The notes beneath the pieces were generated by a model. That model worked only from the letters and a program-made list of their open reading frames with translations, did no database searches and was not told the DNA's origin. A stretch of 64,000 bases of DNA from Auriscalpium vulgare. Its lineage: Eukaryota; Basidiomycota; Agaricomycetes; Russulales; Auriscalpiaceae. The stretch lies in contig JAHBBC010000010.1 in the NCBI GenBank assembly GCA_019915015.1, forward strand, positions 682,001 to 746,000, given 5' to 3'. The translations under genes were made by a program, and so were the position numbers. This document shows, piece after piece, positions 11,491 through 23,342 of this stretch (position 1 is its first letter; every line of letters starts with the position of its first letter).

Positions 11491-12159
11491 ATGCGTCCCC
11501 TCTTCGCTCTCATCACCGCCTCTCTCGCTCTCTCCTCCGTCGTCGTGCTGGCCATCCCCGCTGGCAATACGGCAGACATAGCCAACGTGCCTGATGTGTC
11601 CAATACCCAGCTCATTCCTTTTTCCGGGAGCGCATCGGCTCAGCCCCAGGGCATCGACAATGAGCTGGCGGATTTACTCGCCCAGCTCAGCGCCCTCGGA
11701 GTTCCGAGCCTGCAGGGCCTACCCGCGTCGAGCGGGGGCTCTGCGCGCCGCAGCCGCAGCCGCTCGCGCAGCGACTCCGCCGCTGGCGTTCAAGCGCGCC
11801 AGCTGACGAATGCGAACCTGGACGAGATCGTCGATGCCGTCCTGCAGCTCCTCGCCCTTGGGGGAAAACCCGGCCTCCTGCCCCCTGGCGTATGTGGACG
11901 TGGCTACATCATATGCTGGCGCCTGACTCCGAGAATTGTTGCAGGCACCGGAGGTGGCACGCCAGCTGAATATCGACGATGTGAACAAACTGTTGGATCC
12001 TACCTATCAGGGGGTCGAGCCGCTGCTGAGCGGGCTGGCGGAGACGTTGAACCCAGGCCCACCCGCCAAGCCAGCTGGTGAGGGTGCTGTGAGTTTCTCT
12101 CTTTTTATTGGTGTACATTCGGAAAGATATTTACGGATCAACAGGGCTCATACCTTTGA
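11491..12159 (+). CDS. Small secreted protein, hypothetical
   Basis: Three exons fit: 11,491-11,889, 11,945-12,088 and 12,145-12,159, about 185 residues. The start follows a TATA-like CATATAAG some 75 bp upstream. A signal peptide is evident (MRPLFALITASLALSSVVVL). The mature part is rich in Ala/Leu/Gly and has an RRSRSRSRS stretch and a QARQL sequence that could be protease processing sites. No conserved domain or Cys pattern was recognised. The small last exon is uncertain; reading through the second intron would give a longer C-terminus. A role in the cell wall or secretion is only inferred from the signal peptide. From 12,160 to 12,594 no gene is seen. Confidence 0.5.
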
Positions 12160-12594
12160 TGGTACACGCAGCAGGTGTTTCCTGTTGTCGGTATGGAATA
12201 TGGACATGTATTTTTCTGCGATATCATGACTGCAGTTCGCTTTCTGACTCGAATCGCTTTTCGACTCGACCCGCTTCTTGATTTGAATCGCTTCTTGCGC
12301 TCATATCATCAGTTTGCGCATCCAAGGAGTTACCGTTGGTTGGCTTTAGCAACATATCGGCTGGGTCGCAGGTTGCTCGGCGACGCGGACGTTCCGCACA
12401 ATTGGATCCATGATCACTATCCCTCGAGTAATTGGACTTGTATCGGACTATGCGTCCTGGTTGAACTTTCCGACGCTGTCATCAACCCTCGCTCATATTC
12501 TCTGTACTCTCGTTCCGTACGCAATCTGTTGCTCCTCCGTAAACTCTTTCTCTGGAGGAAGCCATCACATTGTATATCTTTGCCATAGATTGTT

Positions 12595-14922
12595 CTAGAA
12601 CGATAGCTCGAGCCTTTTTATTGGCAAACCTGCCTTCTCCCGCTCATGGAAAATCGAAATAAAGCGGCCGCGCAAAGCTCTACGTGTCTCTGTATCCGAA
12701 TTGACGACTTGGGAATCTTGGGCGGGGGTGAACTCGCCGACAAGCTGAGAAATGCCGATCACTGAAGTGAGTTCGTCTGTGTTGCCAACATCTGCGTTGT
12801 CGGCGAGGACGTCGTGATCACTCTGAACTGCATGTTCAGGTCCTGGCACGTATATGCTGCTCGGGTCTTCTTCGCCTTCTCCTCCGCCCAGAAACCCTGC
12901 ACCGTCTGATGTGACAATTTCCGCATCGCCCGCGCCGCCGACTTCTTCTCCAGCCTCCATATTCTCCTGGGGACCAGCGGCTAGATGCTGCGGCTCGTTT
13001 TCTACACCGTCGTCGTCATCGGATTCACAGAATCCATGTTGATCACTTTCGCAGAGGGCGATCGTGTGCAATTGAGGACAGACAAATGCGTTCCCAGACT
13101 TTGCTGCGCTGTCCACAGCGATATCAGGGCCTGCGAATACCTCAGCCAAGCGGTTTATGTTGTCAAAGGACGACATAACAGACAGGTCCTTAACGGTGTT
13201 GACACGCTCGAGAAGACCCCGCCATTGTTTCTCCGCCAGCGGATAGCGAATCATCACGTCAAACAAGCAGACATCATTCAAAGCTTGCGGCATGGCATCC
13301 AACAAGTCAAATACAGCCTTGCTGACGGAGAACTCCTCATAGGTGCCGATCTCCATTCGTAGTGCAAACTGGGGTTCGTCCAGGACCGTCTCTGGATTCA
13401 ATCTGGTTTCCGAGTCGTGCCACCCCATCCAGTCCATACGTTGAACAAGAGGGGGGACGTGAGCGTGATCTAGATGATCATAGACCAGGAAGTACTTGAA
13501 CTGAGCGGCTGACTTTCGAAATAGGCTGGCGAAGACGGGGGCAAGGCAATAGATATCTTCTGGGTGTCCAGGAGTCCAAAGCTCTTCGTCGTCGGACTCG
13601 TCTTCAATCATGTGGGTCGCAATAATCGTGATGGAAGTGCACGCCGGATCGGGGTCCAGAGAGGTAAGCATCGCAGCAACCCAGTAGACCTCTCCCTTCA
13701 ACGTCAAGCGCTTCAGCAATGGGATCTTGACGGGAATACGAATTGCCGTCCGGTATTCAAGTTCCGGGACACCGTCAATGAGCACAGACTCTAGGAGGGG
13801 CATCTGAGACAGCGCACTAAGTACCTCCGGCTGATACAGACCATGCCAGGCTTGTTCTGGCAGGTGGCGCAGGTGGATAGACACGAGGTTTTTCCAGCCG
13901 GAGCCGTCCCACTTCGAGAACCATATGCCATCGAGAGTGAGATTCGACAGCTTTGGTGCGTACTCTTTGAGCCCTGGTGCTGTGGACGACGATCTGCTAT
14001 GGGATGGAACAACGAGCGTCAGGTCCTCCAGCAGCGGCGCGCCGGGCCCGGGGGCGCCAATGCGCCGTATGTCAGAGGGATGAAGCTCGAGGCACAGGCT
14101 TGTGACACGGTCCAAAGTTTCATTGATGGCGGTAAGGTCCGTAGTTGTGACCAATTTACGCTGCTCGGCGGAGCCGACACCAGGCCGAATGGTCAGCGTC
14201 GCGCGCGTCCGGCGCGCGGCTTCACGTATCCATTCGGCGCCCCACGAGACATAGATTGCGCGCCACAGCGGGCCCGCGTCAAGCGCGACCTTCCGCCAGC
14301 GAGCACACACGTGCGAGACGGTGAACCAGTGCCACACGCGGCGCCGCCTCAAACGGGAGTCTTCGCAGAAGGAGAAGATGTGGGCGAGGACCTCGGGTGG
14401 CAGGCGCCAGATGGGAGCGCGCTCGTTGAGGAGCCCGCGCCGGTTGCACAGCCTCTGTTCAAGCAGAAGGATCTCGTCCTCGAGGCCGACTCCATGTTCG
14501 GCGCTGGCAGTGGAGTCGGCTGTTTTGTAGACCGAGGTCGGCAAGGCCCCCTCGTGCGGCGCTGAGAAGTGGTTTGGGGAGGCACACGACTCCGGGGGCT
14601 GAACGACGGGTTTGTCGGTTTCTTCCAGTGCAGAGCCGGGCTCATACGGAAAATGACCATCTTCCTCCGATTCCGATGGAACTTCGACGGAGGCGGCAGT
14701 GCAGGGCTCGTTATCACTGGGATTGTGAAGTGCTGCCGCACTGGCCGAGCCCTCGGTGGTGGGTGCGCCGTCGTGTAGGTCGACTGCGTCGACGTGGTGG
14801 GAGGAAGAAAGATCGCTGTGTCCGTTCTGAATGCCAGACGAGGAAGACACCCGCCTGCAGGGTCGTTGTCTTCTCTGCCAGCGCAGCGCGAATGTGGTGC
14901 TACGCTTTCGCTTCAAAGACAT
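12595..14922 (-). CDS. F-box-like protein with LRR-type C-terminal region
   Basis: One uninterrupted 775-codon frame, unusual here because most genes carry many introns. Residues about 1-150 are low complexity (Ser/Glu-rich) after a basic start (MSLKRKRSTTFALRW). A coiled stretch LLEQRLCNRRGLLNERAPI precedes the F-box core WRLPPEVLAHIFSFC…VSHVCARWRKVALDAGPLW at about 185-240. The rest contains Leu-rich segments (LEDLTLV, LKRLTLKG, LLESVLIDG) and an acidic, repeat-poor region near 640-740. Such proteins usually act as substrate receptors of SCF ubiquitin ligases; the substrate is unknown. Related F-box sequences occur at 41.2-42.2 kb (broken) and 53,958-55,490. Confidence 0.8.
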   Translation of the reverse strand: MSLKRKRSTTFALRWQRRQRPCRRVSSSSGIQNGHSDLSSSHHVDAVDLHDGAPTTEGSASAAALHNPSDNEPCTAASVEVPSESEEDGHFPYEPGSALEETDKPVVQPPESCASPNHFSAPHEGALPTSVYKTADSTASAEHGVGLEDEILLLEQRLCNRRGLLNERAPIWRLPPEVLAHIFSFCEDSRLRRRRVWHWFTVSHVCARWRKVALDAGPLWRAIYVSWGAEWIREAARRTRATLTIRPGVGSAEQRKLVTTTDLTAINETLDRVTSLCLELHPSDIRRIGAPGPGAPLLEDLTLVVPSHSRSSSTAPGLKEYAPKLSNLTLDGIWFSKWDGSGWKNLVSIHLRHLPEQAWHGLYQPEVLSALSQMPLLESVLIDGVPELEYRTAIRIPVKIPLLKRLTLKGEVYWVAAMLTSLDPDPACTSITIIATHMIEDESDDEELWTPGHPEDIYCLAPVFASLFRKSAAQFKYFLVYDHLDHAHVPPLVQRMDWMGWHDSETRLNPETVLDEPQFALRMEIGTYEEFSVSKAVFDLLDAMPQALNDVCLFDVMIRYPLAEKQWRGLLERVNTVKDLSVMSSFDNINRLAEVFAGPDIAVDSAAKSGNAFVCPQLHTIALCESDQHGFCESDDDDGVENEPQHLAAGPQENMEAGEEVGGAGDAEIVTSDGAGFLGGGEGEEDPSSIYVPGPEHAVQSDHDVLADNADVGNTDELTSVIGISQLVGEFTPAQDSQVVNSDTETRRALRGRFISIFHEREKAGLPIKRLELSF

Positions 14923-16479
14923 AGCAAGGAATTAGAAAGAGGGTGGTTGGCAAGGATGGAGTGTTCCGAATGAGAGACGCGGCGGTATGAGTATTGGAAT
15001 TGTCTGAGGTGCATGGACTTACTGACATAGTTATATGCTCGTATGGCTATGGCCTTGTTGTCAAATGCGGGCATAAGGGCATTTGTATAGCATTGTTCAA
15101 ATTTGTTGTCCCAGCGCAGAAGGTCGTCCTTGTTGCTGCGGCTCCTGCTTGATGGCGCTGAGATCGGCGAGGTTTGAGCCTACTTGCCGAGAGGCGTCGA
15201 TTGGGTTTCGCCAAGCTGTATACGAATTACGAGCGCTTGGCTTACAATAGCCCATATTGTGAAGAACAAACGCCAATTTATTGTTTGCAATACACAAAAT
15301 GGATTTATGAGACCGTAGGATGCCGCCGTTCGTCCTAGCCGCGCGAAGATTAGGTTGAGTTCGCCTCCGATGTTCGACAAACCTCACCGGCTCAATGAAA
15401 ATCATTGTTGATAGTTGGAAAGCGCAAACCACGGAACACGGAGCACTCGGCGGAGCGCCAGACTCGCATCATAAGGAAAGCAGAGAGACGATGTGAATGA
15501 CCGACCGGTAGAGCCTGAGGAGCGATTGTCGGACCCAACAGAGAGAGCTATACAGGCTTGTGAGGGTGAGGATCGGCGTGATTCATGGCCTGGGGCAAAG
15601 ATAAAGCTGGCTTTCATACGGTATGATGCCAAATGGCCCTATATGCGTCGGTCAAAGATATGAGAACAAGGACATGAACACGCACCTGCACTCTCCCCCA
15701 CCGACGAATCACCTAGCTCATCGGACGCTCTGTATCCATCTAGACATCGCCTCGAGCCCTGTTGCGCAGAATGCGAGCTTGGCCCAGATGGTGAGCGCCA
15801 ACTGGGAACACCCAGCGTCGAAGAAGTCGTGGTGAGAGCCCAAGCGAGGCCATCCTGTTCGTACGCCACGATACGATTGGCGAATCGTCTGACTTGTGAG
15901 ACTCAAGTGCACTGAAAGAGAAGCAGTTATGGTAGCACAATTGAATTAGCAGCAAACGCAAGCTTATGCGGTGCGATACGAGCTGCGACAGCATAGGGGG
16001 AGGTCAGCGAGGTGTGCCACGCGCTCCTCACGTACCATCAGCATCGAAATCCTGCCATCGACTCTTGAGAAGCCCTGCACGCTCGCCAAAATGACGAGCA
16101 CTTCCCGCACTGCAAAGACATCATGGTAAGCAATTGCTCGCATGAAATATGGTGGATACGCACCAGTCGTCTCTTCGATCAAAGCACCAGCATTGTGATG
16201 TTATCGGCGGGCGCAACTATGGCGCATAGTGTTGCCGCACGCGTGAAAAGGAAACATAGTCCAGCGTGTCTGGACGAGGCTCTGGCGACTGGCGACGGCC
16301 GAGTGTTGGTGGTCGACATCAGCGAGGCCGGCATCGCGCGTTGGGCACGTCAATCGCAAAGCGTTGATTGCCTATTTCGTCTACCCGCCTTGCGATCCTA
16401 ACAAGCACAAACAACCGCCTGGCTCTGCCCACTGCGATCGCAGATAGACCACCAGTCTTGCCTCTCGTCCCATAAAACC
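14923..16479. other. No confident gene; possible decayed exons on minus strand
   Basis: Between about 15,640 and 16,200 the minus strand has splice-like pieces, for example an exon reading VREVLVILASVQGFSRVDG bounded by TTTGCAG and GTACGTGAG, followed by a hydrophobic piece. Frames cannot be joined into a clean gene and a stop sits just upstream of the best exon. I do not recognise the family. Nothing is seen at 14,930-15,600. Confidence 0.25.
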
Positions 16480-16881
16480 ATGTCAGACTCGCAGGCTCTG
16501 AATCTCAAAGTCGAGTTCGGCGGTGGACTGGAGCTGCTCTTCGACAAACAGCGTTCGCACCGCGTCGCCTTGCCGGCTCCGCCATCGTCTCCTCCGGACG
16601 CAGCCAAGAAAACACCAGCCGACATCAATTTCCTCATACACTGGCTGAAAGATAACTTGTTGCACGAGCGCGCGGAGTTGTTCATCGAGAACGGGACGGT
16701 GTGAGTGCTCCCGTCGATGCCCGGGAGCGCGACGGTGCTGATTAATTGTCTGGGCTCACGCAGGCGACCAGGGATCCTGGTGCTGGTAAACGATACGGAT
16801 TGGGAGCTCGAGGGTGAAGGCGAGTATGTGCTGCAGGAGGGCGACGAGATCGTCTTCATCTCGACCCTCCATGGCGGGTGA
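16480..16881 (+). CDS. URM1: Ubiquitin-related modifier 1
   Basis: Two exons, 16,480-16,700 and 16,764-16,881, joined over a 63-nt GTGAGT…GCAG intron, give 112 residues. The N-terminal half has [14 protein letters not shown] and a beta-grasp pattern, then [13 protein letters not shown]. The second exon gives [19 protein letters not shown] and the diagnostic C-terminus STLHGG. URM1 is a sulfur carrier thiocarboxylated at its C-terminal Gly-Gly by the Uba4 enzyme. It supplies sulfur for thiolation of wobble uridines in tRNA and can also be conjugated to proteins. Length agrees with the family (about 100 residues). The gene sits inside the spacer of the inverted duplication and is present once. 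Confidence 0.93.
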
Positions 16882-17269
16882 CAGAGCGGGTTTGACACGG
16901 GCACTTCGGAGAAGGCTGCGGACGTCCCGCGAGACGAGCGGAACTACAGGTGCGTGGATTAATACGGTAGTCCGAGGCAACAGGATCCTGACGTCGTGCC
17001 CGTAGATGACCGTCGCCGTTGGTATTACTATGGGCCTGGCGGCGCGGACCACAAGATGGCTGAGACTGCACACATGTAGTCTCCCCGAGGCAGAGTAGAC
17101 ACAGCTTCAACACTTCGCGAGCTCAGGATCAGCTGTCTGATCACACATTCTGCCCTGCGAATGATGCAGTGGCCCACGAGAGGGGTCGTGTCTGGATGAT
17201 GCGAGGAGTGGGGACTTTGAATACATATGCATGAGCAATGCGAGGTTGTAAGAGGACGACTGTACGTTT
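16882..17269. other. Intergenic, convergent 3' ends
   Basis: The convergent URM1 and RCF1-like genes share this 390-bp gap. No gene or repeat seen. Confidence 0.4.
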
Positions 17270-17811
17270 TCATGAAGGCTTCTCCGAAGGCGTGCCCGAC
17301 CCCGAGCCTCCCGACCACGGCCACCACGCGCTCCACCCTGCCTTCCCCTTCGCCTGCACCGGCGCATCCGTTGGGGGCGCCAATGCTGCCCGCCGCGGCG
17401 CGCCGCCCATCTCCACGCGATGCGTCTCCTCCGCCGCGCGCAGGCGCTCCTCGAACGCTGCGCGGTCCGCCGCCGCCTTCTCCGCGGCGGCGGCCTCGTC
17501 TGCGCCGCGCTGCGACACGGTGGTGGAGTCGGTGCTGTACGCCCAGGAGCCCCCGACGACGGCCGCGACGGTGAGGCCCTGCGCGAGGATGCGCATGCGC
17601 AGCCAGTTGTTGAAGGAGTGCTGCTGGCCCTTGCGCATCTTGACCATCGCGACAATGAGGGCGACGGTCGTCGCGGCGGCGCCTGGGGCGCGTCAGCGTG
17701 TGCGGGCGTGAGGAGTAAGCACTACGTACCTAGTGGAACGAGCGGTTGCTGCTTGAATTTGCGCAGAGCCTTCTCGCGGTAGGTCTCTGTCGACGCGGGC
17801 TGGGTGCTCAT
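17270..17811 (-). CDS. RCF1: HIG1-domain protein, RCF1-like respiratory supercomplex factor
   Basis: Exons complement(17270..17682, 17730..17811), 164 residues. The start ATG at 17,811 gives MSTQPASTETYREKALRK, then KFKQQPLVPLG. The second exon has AAATTVALIVAMVKMRKGQQ, a first membrane helix leading into the HIG1 signature QQHSFNNWLRMRILAQG, and a second helix (LTVAAVVGGSWAY). A coiled coil rich in Ala/Glu (about 85-125) and a Gly/Ser/Pro tail follow. RCF1 is a mitochondrial inner-membrane protein that supports cytochrome c oxidase and III-IV supercomplex assembly. The gene is transcribed away from the P450 at 18,414. Confidence 0.88.
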
Positions 17812-18360
17812 GGTGGTAAATAGGCCGGCGAGCGAGTCGAGTCCCTGCGGTTAGAGTAGAAGCTCACCTCGGCGTGAGTTCGGTGTCGAGCCCGGGCCGC
17901 CGGCCCGACGCAGGGCACTGCCACACTGGCAACTGGCACGCGCCCTCAGGCTTTTCAACGTTTATTAGTCTCCGTAGCTGACTTTGACAGATAATTGTGT
18001 ATGCCTCCGAGTCCGTCGTCCGACTCGTTGGCATGCCTGCTGACACGCTCTCAACGGCGGTGTCCTAATGGGCACACACAAAGTAAAGGTGACTCGTCGC
18101 ATTTATCACCGAAGTCGCTGATAGTGACGGGAATAACTTCCTCTATTCTAAGCAGACGCTCGTGCATTCACATACGCTTAATCTCCGCAGCAGAAGTCTG
18201 GACTTACAGCTCAGGTTCTAACGACTCGTGGTCTTACCTCCCGTAGCAAATCCGACTGACGTGACCCTGCGTGGCCGCTCGGCTTCGACTGCCACACGTT
18301 CCGTCGGACCCCACCGTCGGTCTTCTATCTCTCACCCACGGACTTATCCTGATTGCCCGC

Positions 18361-18374
18361 AGGCCGTATATGAA
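18361..18374 (+). promoter_or_regulatory. TATA-like element of P450 A
   Basis: CCGTATATGAAC lies about 45 bp upstream of the P450 A start at 18,414. The second P450 has GGCCGTATATTAACGG at the same distance before 35,741. The wider flank (GGCCGCTCGGCTTCGAC, near 18,270 and 35,570) is also shared, so promoter and gene were duplicated together. Confidence 0.4.
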
Positions 18375-18413
18375 CAGCGTTCTGTGGTTCTCGTGAGCTC
18401 GTCGCCTACCCCC

Positions 18414-20806
18414 ATGTTTGTGCAAGTTTTCGTCGAATCCTACTCCCGTCTCGTGTGCCCTGTCGGCCTCACTCTGATCTTGTTCATCTCGTACAAGGTT
18501 GTCTCTGCTACCCTGCGCTCGTATAATTCACCGTGGCGCGACATACCGGGGCCGAGGCGTCTCGGCTGGTTCAAAGGGGCGTATGACGAGTCCCCTGAAC
18601 ATGAATCGTCGCGTCTCCAGGAGCAATGGCTGCAGCAATACGGTCATGTCATTAAGATGCCTTCACCTTATGGAGCGAGTACTCACATTGGATCGTTTTT
18701 GCTTGTCCTGGCTAATGCTCGTTGTGACCACAGATCGACAAGATCATGACGAGCGACACGAAAGCGCTCAGCCATATTTTGTCCCAGGGTTCTATCTACC
18801 AAAAATCACCGGAGCTCAGATTTATACTGGGAGAGCTGCTAGGCACAGGTACAATTCTTTGCAAACCGTTGATTCTTATCTCTGACATTCGCTCTCGCAG
18901 GTCTCCTTTTCGTCGAGGGTAGGTCTAACCAACTGTATGACACGCCTCTCGGTCTAAGCCCAGTGAACTTTACTGCGTAGGTTCCAAGCATAAGCAGCAG
19001 GTGAGAAGCACGCCAGGCAACTAGGCAATTACCCATGCTCATTTGGCCCCTTGGGCCGTACTCAGCGCCGCATCATGGTGAGGAATCGACCATTGGTTAG
19101 CGAGTACATATATTAAAGGTAGTCTCAGAACCCTGCTTTTGGCCCGATACAAGTCCGCAAGTTCACGGAAACCTTCATCGGAAAGGCCCTCGAGGTTAGC
19201 TTCGCGCTGCAGAAGCATTGAACTGCACTCACGTATTCCAAGATGCGGGATATCTGGCTCGCGAAAGCCGCAGAGACGACCAGGAAGGACGGCAGGCTCA
19301 AGATTGACGCCTTCAACTGGCTCAACCGGGTGACACTCGATATAATTGGCCTTGCTGGTACGGCGACGAGCTTTTCGACTCATGCACCCACTGATACATG
19401 GCCGCAGGCTTCAACTATGAGTTCGATGCATTGAACTCGACTGAAGACCACCCAAACGAGCTGAGCGAAGCCGTAAGGAAGATGTTCTCGTTCAAGAATG
19501 TGGATCCGGTATTCATGCTCCAAATCGTCTTCCCGCCCGCCAGAATCATCGTACGTCTACTCCTACCACATGGGACTACGGGCTCATCGCAATGGGGTTC
19601 AGCCGACTGCGCGCTCGCGCGAGGCTGCTAGATGTCTGCGGACGATCCGGCGCGTCGGCATGCAGATGATCGCAGAGAAGAAGGCGGAGGTGCTGGCGGC
19701 CGCGAGCAACGTCGGGAAGGACGGCGCGGTGGAGAGGAAAGACATCCAGGGGCACGATCTTCTCAGTCTTCTCATCAAGTCGAACATGGCCGTCGACCAG
19801 GTGGAGAGCAGCCGCATGAGCGACGACGATATTCTCTCCCGTGCGCAGCTCTTACGCCAACTTAAGCTCGGCCCTGTATTGACATCTATACAGAGGTTCC
19901 CACTTTCTTGGTGGCGGGACACGAGACCACCAGGTGAGTTCCGCCGGACGTCTGGGCAGCAGACGCTCAATTGACGCGCTGACAGCACGGGTGTCTCTTG
20001 GACGCTGTTCGCGCTCGCGATGCAGCCCGCGGCCCAGGCCACCCTCCGTGCGGAACTCAGGGTAGTGCCGACCGACACACCGACCATGGACGAGCTCAAC
20101 GCGCTCCCTTACCTCGAGGGCGTTCTGCGGGAGTCCCTTCGCTTGTACGCGCCAGTCACCGCCACGGAGCGCGTCGCGATGCAAGACGACGTGATCCCAC
20201 TCAGCAAGCCGTTTGTGGACAAGGCCGGGGTTGTGCGGCACGAAATCAGGTGGGCTCGGCCCGCGTCTGCGATAGCGGCTGGCTGAAGGCGATGTTACAG
20301 TGTTCCGAAGGGCAGCACAATCATGGTACCCATCCAACACATGCATAGGATGGAGGAGCTGTGGGGGGAGGATGCTGACGAGTTCAAGTGCGTGTTTGCG
20401 GACTGTGCTCCGAGTTGCGCTGATGCGGACTGTCCTTTCGAATAGACCCGAGCGTTGGACGAGCATCCCCGACAGCGCGCGCACCATACCGAACGTCTGG
20501 GGCAACATGCTCACGTTCCTCGCGGGCGCGCACGCGTGCATTGGGTACCGGTTTTCCGTCGTAGAGTGCGTGCCACATTTCGCCACTCACCCCTTGCGTG
20601 CATACTGACATCTCGGGGCTTTCGGGACTTTCAGGATGAAGGCGCTCATATTCACCATTGTGCGCGCGTTTGAGATTGAGCTCGCGGTCACGCCGGATGA
20701 TATTGTCAAGCGGACGCGGGTCGTCGCGCGGCCTGGTATAGGCAGCAATCCGTCGGCGGGCTCCACGCTGCCGGTACTCCTCCGCCCTGTGGCCTCAGCG
20801 AAGTAG
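18414..20806 (+). CDS. Cytochrome P450 monooxygenase A
   Basis: About 14 exons and roughly 540 residues. A membrane anchor ([18 protein letters not shown]) leads to the Pro-rich hinge DIPGPRR. P450 motifs are complete: I-helix AGHETTS, K-helix ExxR in LRESLRL, PERW, and the haem loop [10 protein letters not shown] with the Cys ligand. Three consecutive exons are tiny: 18 nt (LLFVEG), 20 nt, and 12 nt (RRIM). The first intron starts with GC instead of GT (18,675-18,733). The last exon ends at 20,804-20,806. Endoplasmic-reticulum haem-thiolate oxidation of an unknown substrate is expected. The protein is closely related to P450 B at 35.7 kb and less so to P450 C at 56-58 kb. A fragment of its 3' end recurs at 10,291. 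I do not assign a CYP number. Confidence 0.85.
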
Positions 20807-21261
20807 AGCGACAATCACACAGTTTTCGCAGAAGATCCAGATAGATATTGTCCAATTCAGCGGGCCCCCAATCGCTCTCCACCTCGGCCAGCTACTTTAT
20901 CTCGACCCAGTAACTCTGACCGCGATAATTTGCAGCGGCCCGCAAGTGATGCCGTCGGCGGGAAGCAGTATCCTAAACCGCCCTCGCCGCGCGAACATAA
21001 GGTTATACATAGTACAGTGCGTGATGATGGTCGCCCAGCGGTCTTTGCCGCAGGGACATTGTTCGCCGCTGTAGCGCGGGTTGAGCGCGGGAATCCGCTT
21101 TAGTAGCGAAGCGCCAATGCTTTTCCCTCTCTTGACTTGAAAGCTTGATCCTAACTTGATGCACTGATTATGGTGCAAAATTTAGTACTTATAACGCAGG
21201 CTCTGCACCAAGGGGCGTCCGGCTTCCTTTCACCGCCCCGCAGCCGACATCTATCGAGGCC

Positions 21262-23059
21262 ATGGTCAACTGGAACGATCCTGCCATCCTTGCGAAGACA
21301 TACCGTGTGTTTCTTTCAACATGCTCTTGCCGCACACTCACTGTCCGACGCAGTTGACTTCGTGAAACTGGAGCACGCTCTCGCCGGGCTGTACATGTCC
21401 GTGCTCGTTCCCTCGACCTGACCGCGCCTGACGGGATACCCACGACAGCTGGGAGTACTTTACTAACCTACACTACGAATGGGAGTTCGTCTCTGGAAAA
21501 CGGAAGTGGCTGTGGACCCTCAGCGTGTGTAATTCTTTATATGTGTTGCAGGCGATTTGCGCTGACGTTTCCTGCAGATCTACTCGTCATGTCGGTTCTG
21601 TTGTCTCATTTACACTATTCTTAACCTCATCGGGATGGATGCGACGCGCGAAATTAACTGCCAGGTATGTGCAAGCCCGCTATGTGCGATACACCTATCA
21701 CAACTTTTATGTACGACAGTCATGGATCCAGGCTACCACAGTTGCGCCGTCGCTTTACTCGATTCATCCTCCCGCCTGCTCACTGTTCCTTCGTCGTCAG
21801 GCATTCACTGCCCTCGCAATGGCCTTAGCTGCGCTCCTCATCGTACTACGAATGTAACGACCACAATTCACTCGCACGCGCCCGTCCCTGCCTGATCCCA
21901 TTTCTAATCAGTGCAGCCATCTGGGACCGCAATAGGATTGTCACTGTGCTTGCAAGTATCATCTGGATCGTATCCGGTGGTTTCTGGATTCGGGGTATGT
22001 CCCTTCGCCATCTTGCCTTACTCTACGATCGCAGCGCGCTGAAGAACTTTTCCCAATCGCTCTGCGCAGAAATCGTCAGGGTGAATCACCTGTGTGTGAG
22101 CAAACCTGCTCTGTTCTGACGATCGTTCTAGTCAAGGGGCATGTGGAACGCGGTCGGGGGCGGCTGCATCGACCTGATCACGGTCCGCGGGCAGCCCATG
22201 GGCGTCATCTCGTTCGTGTCGGACGCCTCGCTTCTTCTCATTATGCTCCTCGGTCTCTTGCTAAGGGGCGAATCTTCGCGATTCGGCATTTGGCGCATGC
22301 TCTACCACCAGGTGCGCCGCGCTTCCAACCCGTTCTCACCGTCGTTTAGCCCCTGATGGTGTATTAGGGCCTCATATGGCTCGGTATGGCAACGTTTGCT
22401 GAACTTCCTGTTGTCGTCAGTCTTCGTGTGTTCCGAAAGATGAGAATGTGCCTGTACTGATACGAGGCATGTTTAGATCCTTCTGTACCAGAACATCAAT
22501 GGTCGGTAGCTTTGCATTGTCACGAGTCCATCATGCACTGACTAGACGCGCCCCGAAGATGTGTGGAATCTGGTAAGTCGATGCCTCACTACCATATAGG
22601 ATATGAGCTTCATCTTTCTCGATCGCCTCCAGATGTTTCAAACCCCCGCACGTGAGTATTGCATGTTGCAGGGAATATCCTGAGGCTAGCAGTTATTTAT
22701 CTCGTTGTTCCCTGATTCCACAAATCCCAGTTCTGATCATGTATGTAATCTATCGAGTCACTTTGGTGTAGCTTCTGACGCATTCTATCAGGGTTATCGG
22801 TGCGACGCGTATGTATCGCTCGCTCACAAACTACGCGAACAAAACCGAGATCTCGTGCGGTGCACCGTCCTTCTCCCTTTGCTCCCGCGCTCACATCGTC
22901 TGCGAAACCAGCTCCGGCCTGCCTGTGGCGGCCTCTGGCCCGCCACAAAGCAGCATCCAGTTCGGGACCTTCCGCACGACGGCAAATGCCGTGTCCGCTG
23001 TGCGGCCCATCGACACCGCGGTGGACCGCCAGCGCTCCGAGAGCGACACGTTGGCGTGA
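21262..23059 (+). CDS. Polytopic membrane protein of unknown function, right copy
   Basis: Starts at MVNWNDPAILAKTY and runs through about 12 short exons to a TGA at 23,057-23,059. The pieces join cleanly: LDFVKLEHALAGLYIWEY, FTNLHYEWEFVSGKRKW, IYSSC…REINCQ, IVSGGFWIRG, SRGMWNAVGGGCIDL, SFVSDASLLLIMLLGLLL, GLIWLGMATFAELPV, DAPEDVWNL, MFQTPALLIMV, IGATRMYRSLTNYANK. The tail SSGLPVAASGPP…RPIDT is in one open frame here, unlike the left copy. Multiple hydrophobic helices suggest seven or so membrane spans; such proteins are abundant in mushrooms and uncharacterised. Located between P450 A and the MAG-like gene, all on the plus strand. Confidence 0.6.
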
Positions 23060-23342
23060 AATGGATGCTTGCTTGATCCCCCCCGGTCTCCTTATCCCCT
23101 CTTGTTGGATGTATCTCAGTAGTAAATATCTGTCGTTGATTGATCGCCGATTGTACTAAACATTTATTATATGACGCACTGCTGTGTATGGAATAGTTAT
23201 CCAGTGTGCCTAGCTAAAAACAGCAGTGTATGAATCATAGCCAAAGCCACCGCACTGAACCCTTTATTGTTTTATGGCTCGCAGTGAAGTTCAAACAGAG
23301 AGTGCACAATTCGCTGCAGTGCGACGCTGAATTTACACCTAG

